Positions 6,544 through 15,318 of a stretch of DNA of 64,000 bases are shown piece after piece. Where the stretch lies: the NCBI GenBank assembly GCA_934436435.1, contig CAKSAN010000015.1, positions 12,926 through 76,925 on the forward strand. The letters are read 5' to 3'. The first letter of the stretch is position 1. Each line of letters starts with the position of its first letter. A program made the translations under genes and the position numbers. The notes beneath the pieces are model-generated. The model was not told the origin of the DNA and did no database searches. It saw only the letters and a list, made by a program, of their open reading frames with translations. Source of the stretch: an uncultured Acetatifactor sp. (lineage in GTDB: Bacteria > Bacillota > Clostridia > Lachnospirales > Lachnospiraceae).

Positions 6544-9219
6544 ATGAAAAAAAGTATCGTCGGGATTCTGGCGCATGTGGATGCCGGAAAGACCACATTG
6601 GCGGAAAGCCTTTTATATACCTGTGGAGTCATTCACAAGGCCGGAAGGGTGGATCACGGGGATGCCTTTCTGGACAACGGTGACATGGAGCGAAAGAGAG
6701 GAATCACCATTTTCTCCAAACAGGCAAGGATCCGGTGGAAGGATGTGGATATCACTCTGTTAGATACTCCAGGACATGTGGATTTCTCTGCGGAGATGGA
6801 GCGGACGCTGCAAGTACTGGATGCGGCGATTCTGGTGATCGACGGAAGTGACGGGGTGCAGGGAGATGTACATACCCTGTGGCGACTGTTGAAAAGATAT
6901 GAAGTGCCGGTATTTTTATTTGTAAATAAGATGGATCAGCCGGGTACGGATCCGGGAAAAATACTGGCGGAACTTCAGAAAAAGCTGGACGGCAATATCG
7001 TGGCGGCAGGAAACCTGTTGCAGACAGAAACGGACAAGGCAAGACACGATGCAGAGTTAGAACATGCGGCCATGTGCAGTGAGACATTGATGGAAGAGTA
7101 TCTGGCAACAGGAGAACTGTCAGCGGAAAGTATAACGGACGCAGTGGCAGAACGCAGACTTTTCCCCTGCTTTTTTGGATCGGCACTGAAGCAATGGGGA
7201 ATCGAAGAACTGTTGGATGGGCTGAACGCGTACCTGCCGGAGCCGGAATATCCGGAAGAATTCGGTGCCAGAGTCTATAAGATCGGCAGAGACACTAACG
7301 GAATCCGGCTGACATACCTGAAAGTCACCGGAGGAGTACTGCGGGTCAAAATGTTGGTGGGAAATGCCAAAAGCGGTACCGGAGAGGAAGTCTGGGAGGA
7401 AAAGTGTGACCAGCTGCGCCTGTATAACGGCGGCAGTTATGAGGCCGTGGATATGGTGGAAGCCGGAGAAGTCTGTGCAGTCACAGGACTTACGAAGACT
7501 TTTGCCGGCCAGGGACTGGGATACGAAAGCGAGAATTCCGCCCCCATACTGGAGCCGGTGCTGACCTACCGGCTGCTATTGCCGCCGGGGGTGGATCCGG
7601 TGGTGGCGCTGGGGAAACTGCGCCAGCTGGAAGAGGAAGAACCGCAGCTGCATGTGCTGTGGCAGGAGGAAAACCGGGAGATCCATATGCAGGTCATGGG
7701 ACAGGTGCAGATGGAGATCCTCAAGAATATCCTGTGGGAGCGCTTCGGACTGGAAGTGGAATTCGATGCGGGAAGCATTGTATACAAGGAAACGCTGGCG
7801 GAGCCGGTGGAAGGCATCGGACACTTTGAACCCCTGCGGCATTACGCCGAGGTACATCTGTTGTTGGAACCCGGAGAGCGGGGCAGCGGATTGCAGTTTG
7901 CTTCTCTGTGCAGTGAGGATATGCTGGACCGCAACTGGCAGCGGCTGATCCTGACGCATCTGGAAGAAAAAAGGCATGTGGGCGTACTGACCGGTTCCGA
8001 GCTGACGGATCTGCGGATCCTGCTGATCGCGGGGAAAGCCCATACCAAGCATACGGAGGGCGGAGATTTCCGCCAGGCCACTTACCGCGCGGTGCGTCAG
8101 GGAATGCGAAGTGGAAAAAGCATTCTGCTGGAGCCATGGTTTTCTTTCCGGCTGGAAGTACCGACGGAGAATCTCGGCAGAGCCATGTCAGACATTACGA
8201 GGATGAACGGAAGCTTTGAACCGCCGGAGACGGAAGGGGACAGCAGCGTGCTGACGGGAAGCGTTCCCGTGGCTTCCATGGGGGATTACGGAAAAGAAGT
8301 TGCCTCCTATACCAAGGGCCACGGGCGTCTGACCTGTACTTTAAAAGGGTATGAACCTTGCCATAATCCGGAAGAGGTGATAGCGGAGATCGGCTATGAC
8401 CCGGAAGCGGATGTGGTGAATCCCACCGGATCGGTATTCTGTGCTCACGGAGCCGGTTTTCAGGTGCCGTGGGATCAGGTGCCGGAATATGCTCACGTGG
8501 AGAGTGGCTGGGAACCGGAGAAAGAAGACGGGAATACGGACGATGCGGAGGCAGGACTGCGGGCAGTGAACAGGCAGCAAGGAGCCATCCGTCAGACCGG
8601 AGGTGGTGTAGAGCGTATCATATCGCAGGAAGAGATCGAAGAGATCTTCCGCCAGACTTACGGGAAAAAAGCGGAGGATCCCCACAGATTCCGCAGATAC
8701 CATACTTCCTCAGGAAACCGTGGCAGCTATACGGGCAGTTCGGCGGGAAGTGCCGGTGACACCGGTACCCGCAAGGTCATACCCCAGGAAAAACCGGAGG
8801 AATATCTGTTGGTGGACGGTTATAATATTATTTTTGCGTGGCCGGAACTGCGGGATCTGGCTAAAATCAATCTGGACAGTGCCCGGGACAAGCTGATGGA
8901 TATTCTGTGCAATTATCAGGGATATCAGGGCTGTCGGCTGATCCTGGTCTATGATGCCTATAAGGTGAAGGGCAATCCAGGGTCCACCATGAAGTATCAT
9001 AATATAGAAGTAGTCTATACAAAGGAAGCAGAGACTGCGGACCAGTATATCGAGCGGACGACCCATCAGCTGGGGGCAAAGCCGCAGAAATACCGGGTGA
9101 CAGTGGCAACCTCCGACGCTCTGGAGCAGATGATTATCTGGGGAAACGGAGCCACCAGAATGTCGGCATTAGGGCTGAAAGCAGCCGTGGAAGCAGCAGG
9201 TGCCGAATATTTTAAATAA
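6544..9219 (+). CDS. Tet(M)-like/EF-G-like translational GTPase fused to a C-terminal Rae1/YacP-type NYN domain
   Basis: The 891-residue protein starts with a translational GTPase domain: AHVDAGKT (residues 10-17), RGITIFS, DTPGHVDF (near 74), NKMD (near 128). EF-G-like domains II-V follow to about residue 620. Domain IV carries HTKHTEGGDFRQATYRAV (near 500) where tetracycline-protection proteins have SPVSTPADFR, so drug resistance should not be assumed. After a Gly/Ser-rich linker, residues 750-890 form a complete NYN domain with the acidic motifs LLVDGYNII, LVYDAYKVKG, EAETADQYIE and VATSDALEQ, as in YacP/Rae1, a ribosome-associated mRNA endonuclease in Bacillus subtilis. The fusion suggests a factor that acts on stalled ribosomes; this is inference. 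Confidence 0.88.
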   Translation: MKKSIVGILAHVDAGKTTLAESLLYTCGVIHKAGRVDHGDAFLDNGDMERKRGITIFSKQARIRWKDVDITLLDTPGHVDFSAEMERTLQVLDAAILVIDGSDGVQGDVHTLWRLLKRYEVPVFLFVNKMDQPGTDPGKILAELQKKLDGNIVAAGNLLQTETDKARHDAELEHAAMCSETLMEEYLATGELSAESITDAVAERRLFPCFFGSALKQWGIEELLDGLNAYLPEPEYPEEFGARVYKIGRDTNGIRLTYLKVTGGVLRVKMLVGNAKSGTGEEVWEEKCDQLRLYNGGSYEAVDMVEAGEVCAVTGLTKTFAGQGLGYESENSAPILEPVLTYRLLLPPGVDPVVALGKLRQLEEEEPQLHVLWQEENREIHMQVMGQVQMEILKNILWERFGLEVEFDAGSIVYKETLAEPVEGIGHFEPLRHYAEVHLLLEPGERGSGLQFASLCSEDMLDRNWQRLILTHLEEKRHVGVLTGSELTDLRILLIAGKAHTKHTEGGDFRQATYRAVRQGMRSGKSILLEPWFSFRLEVPTENLGRAMSDITRMNGSFEPPETEGDSSVLTGSVPVASMGDYGKEVASYTKGHGRLTCTLKGYEPCHNPEEVIAEIGYDPEADVVNPTGSVFCAHGAGFQVPWDQVPEYAHVESGWEPEKEDGNTDDAEAGLRAVNRQQGAIRQTGGGVERIISQEEIEEIFRQTYGKKAEDPHRFRRYHTSSGNRGSYTGSSAGSAGDTGTRKVIPQEKPEEYLLVDGYNIIFAWPELRDLAKINLDSARDKLMDILCNYQGYQGCRLILVYDAYKVKGNPGSTMKYHNIEVVYTKEAETADQYIERTTHQLGAKPQKYRVTVATSDALEQMIIWGNGATRMSALGLKAAVEAAGAEYFK

Positions 9220-9326
9220 GAGAGTTTTTTGGGACTTGAAAAAGTGTAATCTATACCTGTCAGGACGGGAAAATAAGATTTCCGACAGAAGCCTGGACAT
9301 GAAAAACAGAGAAAGAGGTATGGATT

Positions 9327-9707
9327 ATGAGAAGACAGCTGATTTCCAATATTGCATTTTACAGTACTACCGTGGTACTTATTCTGATCATTGTATTGTG
9401 TATCGGTGTAACAGTGAAGAGCGAGAACCGACATGAGGCACAGCGCATGGAGAACCGGATGCAGGAACAGCGGCTGATGAGTGATATGCGGCAGTATCTG
9501 GAGGAGAACGGCTACCGTAACAGCGGTGTGACACTGACCTATGTGGTAGAGGATGGGAGCTGTGATTATACGTTTACCATTCACCATAAGAAGATCAATG
9601 GCATGAGCGAGACGGAGCGGGAAGCGTTGAGTGCGGAACTGGCGCAGGCCTGCAACGCAGGTGGTGATTGTTCAGTCTCTTATGAATATCTGCTGACGGA
9701 TTTTTAG
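9327..9707 (+). CDS. Small membrane-anchored protein of unknown function
   Basis: The 126-residue product has one N-terminal membrane helix (VVLILIIVLCIGVTV, about residues 16-31), a charged coiled-coil-like stretch (EAQRMENRMQEQRLMSDM) and a C-terminal extracytoplasmic or cytoplasmic domain with two cysteines. I do not recognise a family. ATG 9327 follows GAAAGAGG at a normal distance. The gene lies 107 bases after the GTPase-nuclease gene in the same direction, so co-transcription is possible. Confidence 0.6.
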   Translation: MRRQLISNIAFYSTTVVLILIIVLCIGVTVKSENRHEAQRMENRMQEQRLMSDMRQYLEENGYRNSGVTLTYVVEDGSCDYTFTIHHKKINGMSETEREALSAELAQACNAGGDCSVSYEYLLTDF

Positions 9708-9718
9708 AGGTTATTTAC

Positions 9719-9747
9719 ATGACATTTTCGGAAATAAGGGGTATACT
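9719..9747 (+). promoter_or_regulatory. Predicted sigma-A promoter for the DUF1653-mutY genes
   Basis: ATGACA (9719-9724) and TATACT (9742-9747) are separated by 17 bases. The start codon of the DUF1653 gene follows about 48 bases downstream. Confidence 0.6.
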
Positions 9748-9795
9748 GATAACATATGCCGCAGTAAATGGGGCGATGGGAAAGGAGAACGACAG

Positions 9796-10332
9796 ATGAC
9801 ATTTATTCCCAAACCACATGAGATATATAAGCATTTCAAAGGCAATCTGTATCAGGTCGTAACGATTGCGGAACATTCCGAGACCGGGGAACAGTTGGTG
9901 ATCTATCAGGCTCTGTACGGAGATTTCAAGACCTATGCGAGACCACTTGCCATGTTTACCGGAGAAGTGGACCGACAGAAATACCCTGAGGTGACACAGC
10001 GTTTCCGTTTTGAATTACAGGGAGCGGAGGCGGACAGACAGATCCCCGAGGCGGACGCGGTGAGCGGGGCGCAGACGGCAACGACGCAGACTGCAGAAGA
10101 TGAAGAACCCACCCTGGATCCGCTGGTACTGGAATTTCTGGATGCGGATTCCTACGAACAGAAGCTAAACATTCTGGCAGGCCTGCACCACCGTATCACC
10201 AACGAGATGATCACGACCATGGCAATCTCCTGCGATATTGAAGTAAATGACGGTGAGACGGAAGAGCGTTATGAAGAGCTGAAAAACTGTCTGCTCACCA
10301 TGGAGAAGTTCGAATGCAATCGTCTGCGGTAG
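9796..10332 (+). CDS. DUF1653 domain protein
   Basis: Residues 1-75 match the DUF1653 pattern (PHEIYKHFKGNLYQVVTIAE, then VIYQALYGDFKTYARPLAMF), a small SH3-like barrel of unknown function. The remaining 100 residues are an acidic linker and a helical segment (LDADSYEQKLNILAGLHHRI) that usual short DUF1653 proteins lack. AAAGGAGA precedes the ATG. The stop codon overlaps the start of mutY, so the two are translationally coupled; this could mean a shared role, but none is established. Confidence 0.8.
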   Translation: MTFIPKPHEIYKHFKGNLYQVVTIAEHSETGEQLVIYQALYGDFKTYARPLAMFTGEVDRQKYPEVTQRFRFELQGAEADRQIPEADAVSGAQTATTQTAEDEEPTLDPLVLEFLDADSYEQKLNILAGLHHRITNEMITTMAISCDIEVNDGETEERYEELKNCLLTMEKFECNRLR

Positions 10333-11483
10333 ACCCTATGGATAAATACAATGAAAATTTAACGGATGTTAAGGAAATCTTTAGGAAGGGTGACCTTCGT
10401 GCGATTCCCAAACCACTTTTAAAATGGTATGATAGTAACCGTAGGATCCTTCCTTGGAGAGAGCAGCCGACACCTTACCGCGTATGGGTCTCTGAGATTA
10501 TGTTGCAGCAGACCAGAGTGGAAGCGGTAAAGCCCTATTTCCAGCGTTTTATGGAGACACTGCCGGATATTGCCGCACTTTCACAGGCACCGGAAGAAGT
10601 ATTGTTAAAGCTCTGGGAAGGTCTTGGATATTATAACCGGGTACGGAATCTCCAGAAAGCAGCCATCCAGATCATGGAAGATTATGGCGGAGTTATGCCG
10701 GATTCCTATGAAGAATTACTGAAATTAAAAGGAATCGGCAGCTACACGGCGGGAGCCGTATCTTCCATTGCTTACGGTAAGCCCAATCCGGCGGTAGACG
10801 GCAATGTCCTGCGGGTGATCGCAAGAGTCCGCAAGGATGACCGTTGCATTTCCGAGGATAAGGTGAAGAAGGCCGTGGAAAAGGATCTGTGGGAGATCAT
10901 CCCTACAGACCGGCCGGGAGACTTTAACCAGGCCATGATGGAGATCGGCGCCTGTGTATGTATTCCCAACGGCGCACCGCACTGCGAGGAATGCCCCCTG
11001 CAACAGATCTGTCAGGCATACGCAGACGGCACACAGCTGCAATACCCCAACAAGGCCAAAGCAAAAGACCGCACGGTGGAGGAGAAGACGATCCTCATTA
11101 TCCGGGATGCGGAGCTGGCGGTACTGCATAAGCGTCCGGCAAAGGGACTGCTGGCGGGAATGTATGAATTTCCTTCCATGAAGGGCTACCGTACCGCGGA
11201 AGAGGTCAAGGAATATCTGGCGGAAAACGGATTGCAGGTACTTAGGATTCAGCCGCTTGAGGACGCAAAGCATATTTTTTCCCACAGAGAATGGCATATG
11301 AAGGGCTATTTGATCCGCGTGGATGAGCTGGCACCGAAGCGTGAAGGACCGGATTCTGTGGACTGGATCTATATCGAGCCGCAGGAGACGAGAGAAAAAT
11401 ATCCTATTCCCTCCGCGTTTGCAGCGTATGCCAAGGGACTGAATATGAAACTGGGTGTCCGTGAGGACGATTCCGTCCGGTGA
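10314..11483 (+). CDS. mutY: A/G-specific adenine glycosylase MutY
   Basis: This 389-residue base-excision enzyme removes adenine mispaired with 8-oxoguanine. The HhH-GPD catalytic core is complete: EIMLQQTRVEAV, WEGLGYYNRVRNL, LKGIGSYTAGAVSSIAYG followed by PAVDGNVLRV with the catalytic Asp. A [4Fe-4S] motif follows (C-X7-C-X2-C-X5-C in CIPNGAPHCEECPLQQIC). The C-terminal NUDIX-like 8-oxoG recognition domain ends near residue 370. The first start, ATG 10314, has GGAG upstream and overlaps the previous gene; ATG 10338 is the alternative. Confidence 0.95.
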   Translation: MQSSAVDPMDKYNENLTDVKEIFRKGDLRAIPKPLLKWYDSNRRILPWREQPTPYRVWVSEIMLQQTRVEAVKPYFQRFMETLPDIAALSQAPEEVLLKLWEGLGYYNRVRNLQKAAIQIMEDYGGVMPDSYEELLKLKGIGSYTAGAVSSIAYGKPNPAVDGNVLRVIARVRKDDRCISEDKVKKAVEKDLWEIIPTDRPGDFNQAMMEIGACVCIPNGAPHCEECPLQQICQAYADGTQLQYPNKAKAKDRTVEEKTILIIRDAELAVLHKRPAKGLLAGMYEFPSMKGYRTAEEVKEYLAENGLQVLRIQPLEDAKHIFSHREWHMKGYLIRVDELAPKREGPDSVDWIYIEPQETREKYPIPSAFAAYAKGLNMKLGVREDDSVR

Positions 11484-11513
11484 ACAATAAGAAAGTGAAG
11501 AAAGGACAGCGAT

Positions 11514-12542
11514 ATGAAATTACTTTCCATAGCAATTCCCTGTTACAATTCTGAAAAGTATATGAGAAAATGTATCGATTCTCTGCTGATCGGCGGTGAG
11601 GACGTGGAGATCCTGATCATTGATGACGGTTCCACCAAGGATCGTACAGCAGAGATCGCAGACGAATATGAGGCGCAGTTTCCGACGATCGTTCGTGCCA
11701 TCCATAAGGAGAACGGCGGGCATGGTTCCGCAGTGAACACCGGAATCGCCAATGCCACGGGACTGTACTTTAAAGTAGTGGACAGTGACGACTGGGTGAA
11801 ACAGGATGCGTATTTTAAGATTCTGGATACCCTTCGTGAATTGGCAGGCGGCAGTCAGACACTGGATATGCTGATCAGCAACTACGTCTATGAAAAGGAA
11901 GGCGAGCGCCGCAAAAAGGTGATCCAGTACCGTCACATTCTGCCGGTGGAGAAGATGTTCACCTGGTCAGACTGCCATCATTTTTTGAAGGGACATTACA
12001 TACTGATGCATTCCGTGATCTTCCGTACCAAACTGTTACAGGAATGTGGGCTGAAGCTTCCGGAGCATACCTTCTATGTGGACAACCTGTATGTATTTGA
12101 ACCGCTTCCCTATGTGAAGAATATGTACTATCTGGATGTGAACTTCTACAGATATTATATAGGAAGACAGGATCAGTCGGTGAATGAGACAGTGATGATT
12201 TCCCGCATCGACCAACAGATCCGCGTGACGAAGCTGATGATCGATTATCTGGTAGGCAGAAAGGCAGAACTGGTGAAAAACAGACGCCTGTACCAGTACA
12301 TGCGCAATTACCTGGAGATCATCATGACAGTATCCTCCGTGCTGCTGATCCGTTCCGGCACCACAGAACATCTGGAGAAGAAGAAAGAACTGTGGGAGTA
12401 CCTGAAGGAAAAAGACAAGCGCCTGTATCTGTGGATGCGTAACGGCATCATGGGCGGCACCATGAATCTGCCCGGACGGGGCGGACGCAAGATTTCGGTA
12501 GAAGGATATAAAATCTGCCAGAAATTGTTTGGGTTTAACTAG
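11514..12542 (+). CDS. Family 2 glycosyltransferase
   Basis: The 342-residue protein has the GT-A fold of GT2 enzymes: LLSIAIPCYNSEKYMRKCID at the N-terminus, ILIIDDGSTKDRT, and the metal-binding DSDDW near residue 90. It lacks membrane helices, so it probably adds a sugar to a lipid-linked or surface acceptor on the cytoplasmic side. AAAGGA precedes the ATG. It follows mutY by 30 bases and may be read from the same promoter. The sugar donor and acceptor are unknown. Confidence 0.85.
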   Translation: MKLLSIAIPCYNSEKYMRKCIDSLLIGGEDVEILIIDDGSTKDRTAEIADEYEAQFPTIVRAIHKENGGHGSAVNTGIANATGLYFKVVDSDDWVKQDAYFKILDTLRELAGGSQTLDMLISNYVYEKEGERRKKVIQYRHILPVEKMFTWSDCHHFLKGHYILMHSVIFRTKLLQECGLKLPEHTFYVDNLYVFEPLPYVKNMYYLDVNFYRYYIGRQDQSVNETVMISRIDQQIRVTKLMIDYLVGRKAELVKNRRLYQYMRNYLEIIMTVSSVLLIRSGTTEHLEKKKELWEYLKEKDKRLYLWMRNGIMGGTMNLPGRGGRKISVEGYKICQKLFGFN

Positions 12543-12549
12543 AACATCA

Positions 12550-12900
12550 TTATTTTCTGGAAGCCAGAAACAGTTTTAAGAGTCGGAGAGCATAGTCGCG
12601 CTCTCTGTGATCGGAATTATTTAACATAGTTAAAATAGCGGATACTTCGGCGGTTTGCCCGGGGTATCCGTTTTCTTCTGCATTTTTTCCGTAAATGATA
12701 TAATCCAGTGACATATCAAGAGTCTCGGAAAGAGCCATCAGCGTCTCCACACTCATACCGCAGCTGCCGCGTTCAATATCTGCGTAATATTTGGCGGCAC
12801 GATCTATTTTTTCTGCCATTTCATCCTGTGTGAATCCCAGCAGATTTCTTTTTTGGCGGATGCGTTCTCCGGCGGCAAGACGGTCATATGTTTTCTTCAT
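12550..12900 (-). CDS. XRE-family transcriptional regulator, probable repressor of the sortase/surface locus
   Basis: A 116-residue protein with an N-terminal helix-turn-helix (RIRQKRNLLGFTQDEMAEKI, then YYADIERGSCGMSVETLMAL, about residues 10-70), the usual length for SinR/phage Cro-like regulators. The C-terminal helix (AILTMLNNSDHRERDYALRL) may mediate dimerisation. GGAGG lies 5 bases before ATG 12900; the frame continues upstream but has no better start. It is divergent from the sortase B gene, and two palindromes lie in the region between them, one overlapping the promoter, so this protein is the obvious candidate to bind them. Confidence 0.85.
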   Translation of the reverse strand: MKKTYDRLAAGERIRQKRNLLGFTQDEMAEKIDRAAKYYADIERGSCGMSVETLMALSETLDMSLDYIIYGKNAEENGYPGQTAEVSAILTMLNNSDHRERDYALRLLKLFLASRK

Positions 12901-12996
12901 GTGTATCCTCCACTGATCATAACCACTTTTATCATGTACCCCTTTGTACAAATTTATGATTTTATTATCTATCTCCATTATGAAGAGGTGAAAGTA

Positions 12997-13026
12997 TTGA
13001 CAATACCTGTTTTAAACGTATATAAT
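12997..13026 (+). promoter_or_regulatory. Sigma-A promoter for the sortase/surface operon
   Basis: A perfect -35 TTGACA (12997-13002) and a perfect -10 TATAAT (13021-13026) are separated by 18 bases. The promoter drives sortase B and probably the LCP gene behind it. Confidence 0.85.
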
Positions 13027-13068
13027 GGGTACGTTTAAAACAGAATTAAAAATTACGTTAAAAACGTA
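13007..13068. promoter_or_regulatory. Paired palindromic operators overlapping the promoter
   Basis: CTGTTTTAAACGTA (13007-13020) and TACGTTTAAAACAG (13030-13043) form a perfect 14-bp inverted repeat flanking the -10 box. A second palindrome, TACGTTAAAAACGTA (13054-13068), shares the half-site TACGTT. Both would be bound by a dimeric regulator that blocks RNA polymerase. The adjacent divergent XRE gene is the likely source. Confidence 0.8.
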
Positions 13069-13131
13069 GACAGAATTGGGATGCTACAAAAGAAAAGAGG
13101 GGAATCTTCCGGGCATCGTGGGAGAAGCGTC

Positions 13132-13998
13132 ATGAAACGAAAGATATTGACCATTGTTGCAGGGGCAGCAGGACTCGTGGCTGCATATTTTCTTGTGAGT
13201 GGAATTTCTCATATAATCTATCATCGTCCGGCGGAAGCTACGCCCACCGAAAGCGAGACTCAGACAGCCGAACAGGGCACAGAGGAAGCAAAAGCGGCTA
13301 TGACCGAGGACGAGATCAATGAAATGCTGGAGGGTATGAAAAGTACCGGGACGGAAGAGACCGAGGCAGTATCCGAGGAGAAGGCTGTTATTCCTGTGAA
13401 ATTCGAGGAATTGTGGCAGGTGAATCCGGATGTATATGCCTGGATCACAATACCGGGTACTGAGATCGACTATCCAATCTTACAGCATCCTTCCGATAAT
13501 TCCTATTACCTTATGCATAATATTGACGGTTCATACGGATATCCCGGGTGCGTATATACGGAGAACCTGAACAGCAGGGACTTTACCGACAATAATACCG
13601 TGATTTATGGTCATAACATGAAGAATGGCTCCATGTTCGCCCAATTACATAAATTTGAAGATCCGGATTTTTTCAACGAGAACAGAGAAGTGTTGATCTA
13701 TCTGCCGGAGGAGGTATTGCATTATACCATTTTTGCGGCACATATCTATGATGACAGACACCTGTTGTACAGCTTTGATTTCGAGGATCCGGATGTGTAT
13801 GAAAAATATCTTCAGTCAGTCTTCGACACCCGTGATATGAGTGCGAATATTGACAGGGATATAACCGTGACGAAGGAGGATCAGATCATTACACTGGTCA
13901 CCTGTATTGGCAGCCGGCCGAACAACCGTCTTCTGGTACAGGCTGTGCTGACGGACAGAGAGCCGGGAGCGGAGACTACAGAGACAGTAACGGAGTAA
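13132..13998 (+). CDS. srtB: Class B sortase
   Basis: This 288-residue transpeptidase has an N-terminal membrane anchor (about residues 5-25), an acidic Thr/Glu-rich stalk and a sortase B domain. The catalytic triad is His161 (YGHNM), Cys258 (LVTCIG) and Arg266 (NNRLLV). Such enzymes attach proteins with an LPXTG-like C-terminal signal to peptidoglycan. ATG 13132 has GGGAGAAG upstream; ATG 13081 in the same frame is possible but has no ribosome binding site. The possible substrate at 15319 ends in APKTGEF. It is likely repressed by the divergent XRE protein. Confidence 0.9.
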   Translation: MKRKILTIVAGAAGLVAAYFLVSGISHIIYHRPAEATPTESETQTAEQGTEEAKAAMTEDEINEMLEGMKSTGTEETEAVSEEKAVIPVKFEELWQVNPDVYAWITIPGTEIDYPILQHPSDNSYYLMHNIDGSYGYPGCVYTENLNSRDFTDNNTVIYGHNMKNGSMFAQLHKFEDPDFFNENREVLIYLPEEVLHYTIFAAHIYDDRHLLYSFDFEDPDVYEKYLQSVFDTRDMSANIDRDITVTKEDQIITLVTCIGSRPNNRLLVQAVLTDREPGAETTETVTE

Positions 13999-14022
13999 CA
14001 GTATACATAGTGGAGATAACCT

Positions 14023-15246
14023 ATGAAGAAGGAAAATCGTAAAGATAATCTCATAGATATGTCCGGGGAAGATGAACGTGACGAATTCCAGCTGACCGGA
14101 AGGAAGGCAGCGGAGTATAACAGACAGCACGTCATCCGCCACAGAAAGCATGTCCGGACGAAGATTTTGTGCGCATTGGGGATTCTCCTGGCAATTCTGG
14201 CAGTACTTACGGTGATCATTGTCATTCTGGTCAATGTATGGAGATCCACCGGCCGATCCAGTCTGCTGCAGCATGCGCAGGAGAACAGCGCGGATGCAGC
14301 CCGGACCATGCAGGAGGCGGCAGATGGGAACACTTCGGAAACTTCCGGTACTCAGGAAGCGGAAGAATCCTATGAATTGCAGGAAGGTCAGATCCGTTAT
14401 AACGGTAAGACTTATCAATACAAGGAAAACCTCATGAACATTCTCTGCCTTGGCATCGACAGCAGAGACGGCATCGAAAAGGAAAAGACACCGGGTACGG
14501 CAGGACAGGCAGACTGCGTGATCCTGGCAGTACTGGATGATGATGCGAAGACCATTCAGCTCATCAACATTTCCCGGGATTCTATGGTACCGGTACATGT
14601 ATATGCTACCGATGGCAGCTTTGTGGAGGACAGAAAGGAACAACTGGCCCTGCAGTATGCTTACGGCAACGGTAGAGATTGGAGTTGTCAGCTGATGGAG
14701 GAGGCAGTATCCGAACTGTTCTACGGGTTGCCTATTCACGGCTATTGTGCATTGTCCATGAACAGCATCGCGGATCTGAACGATGCGGTAGGCGGTGTTA
14801 CCGTCACTGTGCCGGAGGATCTGGCCGTAATGCAGCCGAAGCTCTTTACCGCAGGAACAACAGTGACGTTGAAAGGTGAACTTGCATACCATTTTGTCCA
14901 TGACAGAGATTACAAGTCGGCGGATGTGGCTTCCAATAATAAGCGCATTGCCAGACAGAAGACCTATGCCGTTGCTTTTGTCAATCAGCTCAAGCAGGGT
15001 ATGAAGGAAGACTTCAGCCTGCCGGTGAAACTGTATCAGACCGCAGAGAAACAGATGGTGACCAGTGTCAGTCTGGATCAGGCGGTATATCTGTGTACCG
15101 AATATATGAACAGCTCCTTTAACACCGACAATATTTATACCATTGACGGTGAAGTCACCATGGGTGAAAAGTATGCGGAGTTCCGGGTGGATGATGAAGC
15201 CCTGTATCAGCTGATCCTCAATGTCTTTTACGAGGAAGTGAATTAG
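14023..15246 (+). CDS. LytR-CpsA-Psr (LCP) family cell-wall glycopolymer ligase
   Basis: The 407-residue protein has a cytoplasmic basic N-terminus, one membrane helix (about residues 47-73) and an extracellular LCP domain starting at NILCLGIDSRDG near residue 138. Conserved LCP elements include QADCVILAVLDDD, INISRDSMV, the MNSIADLNDAVGGV motif and HDRDYKSADVASNNKRIARQ with the pyrophosphate-binding Arg residues. LCP enzymes transfer lipid-linked polysaccharides or teichoic acids to peptidoglycan. Its position just before cpsBCD suggests it attaches the polymer made by the downstream cluster. Confidence 0.92.
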   Translation: MKKENRKDNLIDMSGEDERDEFQLTGRKAAEYNRQHVIRHRKHVRTKILCALGILLAILAVLTVIIVILVNVWRSTGRSSLLQHAQENSADAARTMQEAADGNTSETSGTQEAEESYELQEGQIRYNGKTYQYKENLMNILCLGIDSRDGIEKEKTPGTAGQADCVILAVLDDDAKTIQLINISRDSMVPVHVYATDGSFVEDRKEQLALQYAYGNGRDWSCQLMEEAVSELFYGLPIHGYCALSMNSIADLNDAVGGVTVTVPEDLAVMQPKLFTAGTTVTLKGELAYHFVHDRDYKSADVASNNKRIARQKTYAVAFVNQLKQGMKEDFSLPVKLYQTAEKQMVTSVSLDQAVYLCTEYMNSSFNTDNIYTIDGEVTMGEKYAEFRVDDEALYQLILNVFYEEVN

Positions 15247-15318
15247 GTATAACCGGCCGGAAACGACCGTTTATATATAGAGACCATTCTATACTCTACG
15301 AAAGGAGATAAATGCCCA

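Noticed and set aside
6544..9219. Plain 'tetracycline resistance protein' call
   Set aside because: The domain IV loop motif of Tet(M)-class proteins is not conserved and a nuclease domain is attached. Only the fold relationship is supported.
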